Shown here: one piece after another, positions 14,108-14,770 of the stretch
Numbering within the stretch: position 1 is the first letter of the stretch
Layout of the letters: each line of letters opens with the position of its first letter
Origin: an uncultured Clostridium sp.
GTDB taxonomy: Bacteria; Bacillota; Clostridia; Clostridiales; Clostridiaceae
Assembly: GCF_937920395.1 (NCBI RefSeq)
Contig: NZ_CALEVF010000175.1
Coordinates: 1 to 14,770 of the forward strand
Reading direction: 5' to 3'
Length of the DNA: 14,770 bases
Program-made: the position numbers and the translations under genes
The notes under the pieces: model-generated
What the model was told of the DNA's origin: nothing
The model's input: only the letters and a program-made list of their open reading frames with translations
Database searches by the model: none

Positions 14108-14770
14108 ATGGATGTATTAAGATACATAAAGCAAAATTATGAAAGCTTTACAGATAGTGAAAAACTAATAGCAAATTATTTATTAGAAACTAAGGAAAGT
14201 ATCATAACAATGTCAGCTAAGGATCTAGCTAGTATTACTAAAACATCGGCACCAACAGTTGTTAGATTTGCTAAAAAAATGGGCTTTAATAGTTTAAATG
14301 AAATGAAACTTAAGCTATCTATAAGTTTAGATAAAATGGAGCAAGCTACTCAGTTTCAATATTTAGAGGGTGATCTAGGAACAAAAAATGTAATTTATAC
14401 AATAAAAAATTCAATAGATTCAATTATGCAGCAGACAGTTAACTTGTTAAAGGAAGAAGAACTGGATAAGGCAATCGAGTTACTTATTAACGCGAAAAAC
14501 ATATATGTCTATAGTGTTGGTGTATCAGCTTTAGTAGGACAGGATTTTTATTATAAGTTAAGTAGAATAAATAAGAGATGTATATCACACATAGATACCC
14601 ATTTGCAAATAACAACATCCGTATTAATGCAGCCCGGTGATGTAGCCCTTGCAATATCGTACTCTGGTGAAACAAAAGAAGTTATTGTATGCGCTAAAAA
14701 TGCAAAAAAGAGGGGAATTCCAGTAATAGCAATAACAAAGGCTAGTATAAATAATAATATAGCTGATTTA
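14108..14770 (+). CDS. murR: RpiR-family transcriptional regulator, probably MurR (3' end outside the window)
   Basis: The frame is open from ATG 14108 to the window edge, giving 221 residues of a family that usually runs to about 280. The N-terminal HTH_6 domain (about 1-75) has the expected helix-turn-helix, MSAKDLASITKTSAPTVVRF (35-54), then AKKMGFNSLNEMK. A SIS sugar-phosphate-binding domain starts near 118 and contains SVGVSA (136-141) and AISYSGETKEV (182-192). Such regulators bind MurNAc-6-phosphate in the known MurR cases. Placement at the end of murQ-murP-mupG argues for control of this operon. The ribosome binding site is modest (AGGA at 14095-14098). Confidence 0.88.
   Translation, partial: MDVLRYIKQNYESFTDSEKLIANYLLETKESIITMSAKDLASITKTSAPTVVRFAKKMGFNSLNEMKLKLSISLDKMEQATQFQYLEGDLGTKNVIYTIKNSIDSIMQQTVNLLKEEELDKAIELLINAKNIYVYSVGVSALVGQDFYYKLSRINKRCISHIDTHLQITTSVLMQPGDVALAISYSGETKEVIVCAKNAKKRGIPVIAITKASINNNIADL

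Overview
The window is AT-rich DNA (roughly 30% G+C by eye) with strong AGGAGG-type ribosome binding sites, short intergenic gaps and U-tract terminators. Together with the gene content, this points to a Gram-positive Firmicute, most likely a Clostridium or close relative. No rRNA, tRNA or CRISPR array was seen. The right edge cuts a gene, and the left edge may do so as well.

Region 1 (1-4088) is envelope-related. A membrane-anchored DUF2156 protein (the catalytic half of MprF/lysyl-phosphatidylglycerol synthase-like proteins) is followed by a 12-codon microORF and a terminator. An O-antigen ligase/polymerase-like membrane protein and a BcrC-like undecaprenyl-pyrophosphate phosphatase follow, probably as a two-gene operon.

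Region 2 (4089-6443) is gene-poor and scarred. It holds a 40-residue single-span membrane peptide, a small coiled-coil gene broken by one extra A in a seven-A run, and an N-terminal shard of an IS1182-type transposase. Two strong hairpins follow. Next come the C-terminal part of a COG4705 membrane protein on the minus strand with clearly higher G+C, a 24-residue hydrophobic peptide gene on the minus strand, and a short piece resembling a histidine-kinase N-box. The 24-residue peptide shares its first eight residues, bar one, with the 12-codon microORF near 1700.

Region 3 (6444-10388) is a tight three-gene operon: a UPF0104 (MprF flippase-type) membrane protein, a two-domain protein, and a DUF374-type acyltransferase-like protein. 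The two-domain protein joins an apparently metal-ligand-less metallophosphoesterase domain to a GT4 glycosyltransferase. The likely theme is synthesis and translocation of a membrane glycolipid or polyprenyl-linked sugar. The fused pseudo-phosphoesterase is the most unusual item in the window.

Region 4 (10579-14770) is a peptidoglycan-recycling operon in the order murQ, murP, mupG, murR (cut by the window end). MurP imports and phosphorylates MurNAc-containing sugars, MupG hydrolyses the phosphorylated disaccharide, and MurQ converts MurNAc-6-phosphate to GlcNAc-6-phosphate. The RpiR-type regulator probably controls the set. The murQ leader has a palindrome over the -35 element and a cre-like site near the expected transcription start.
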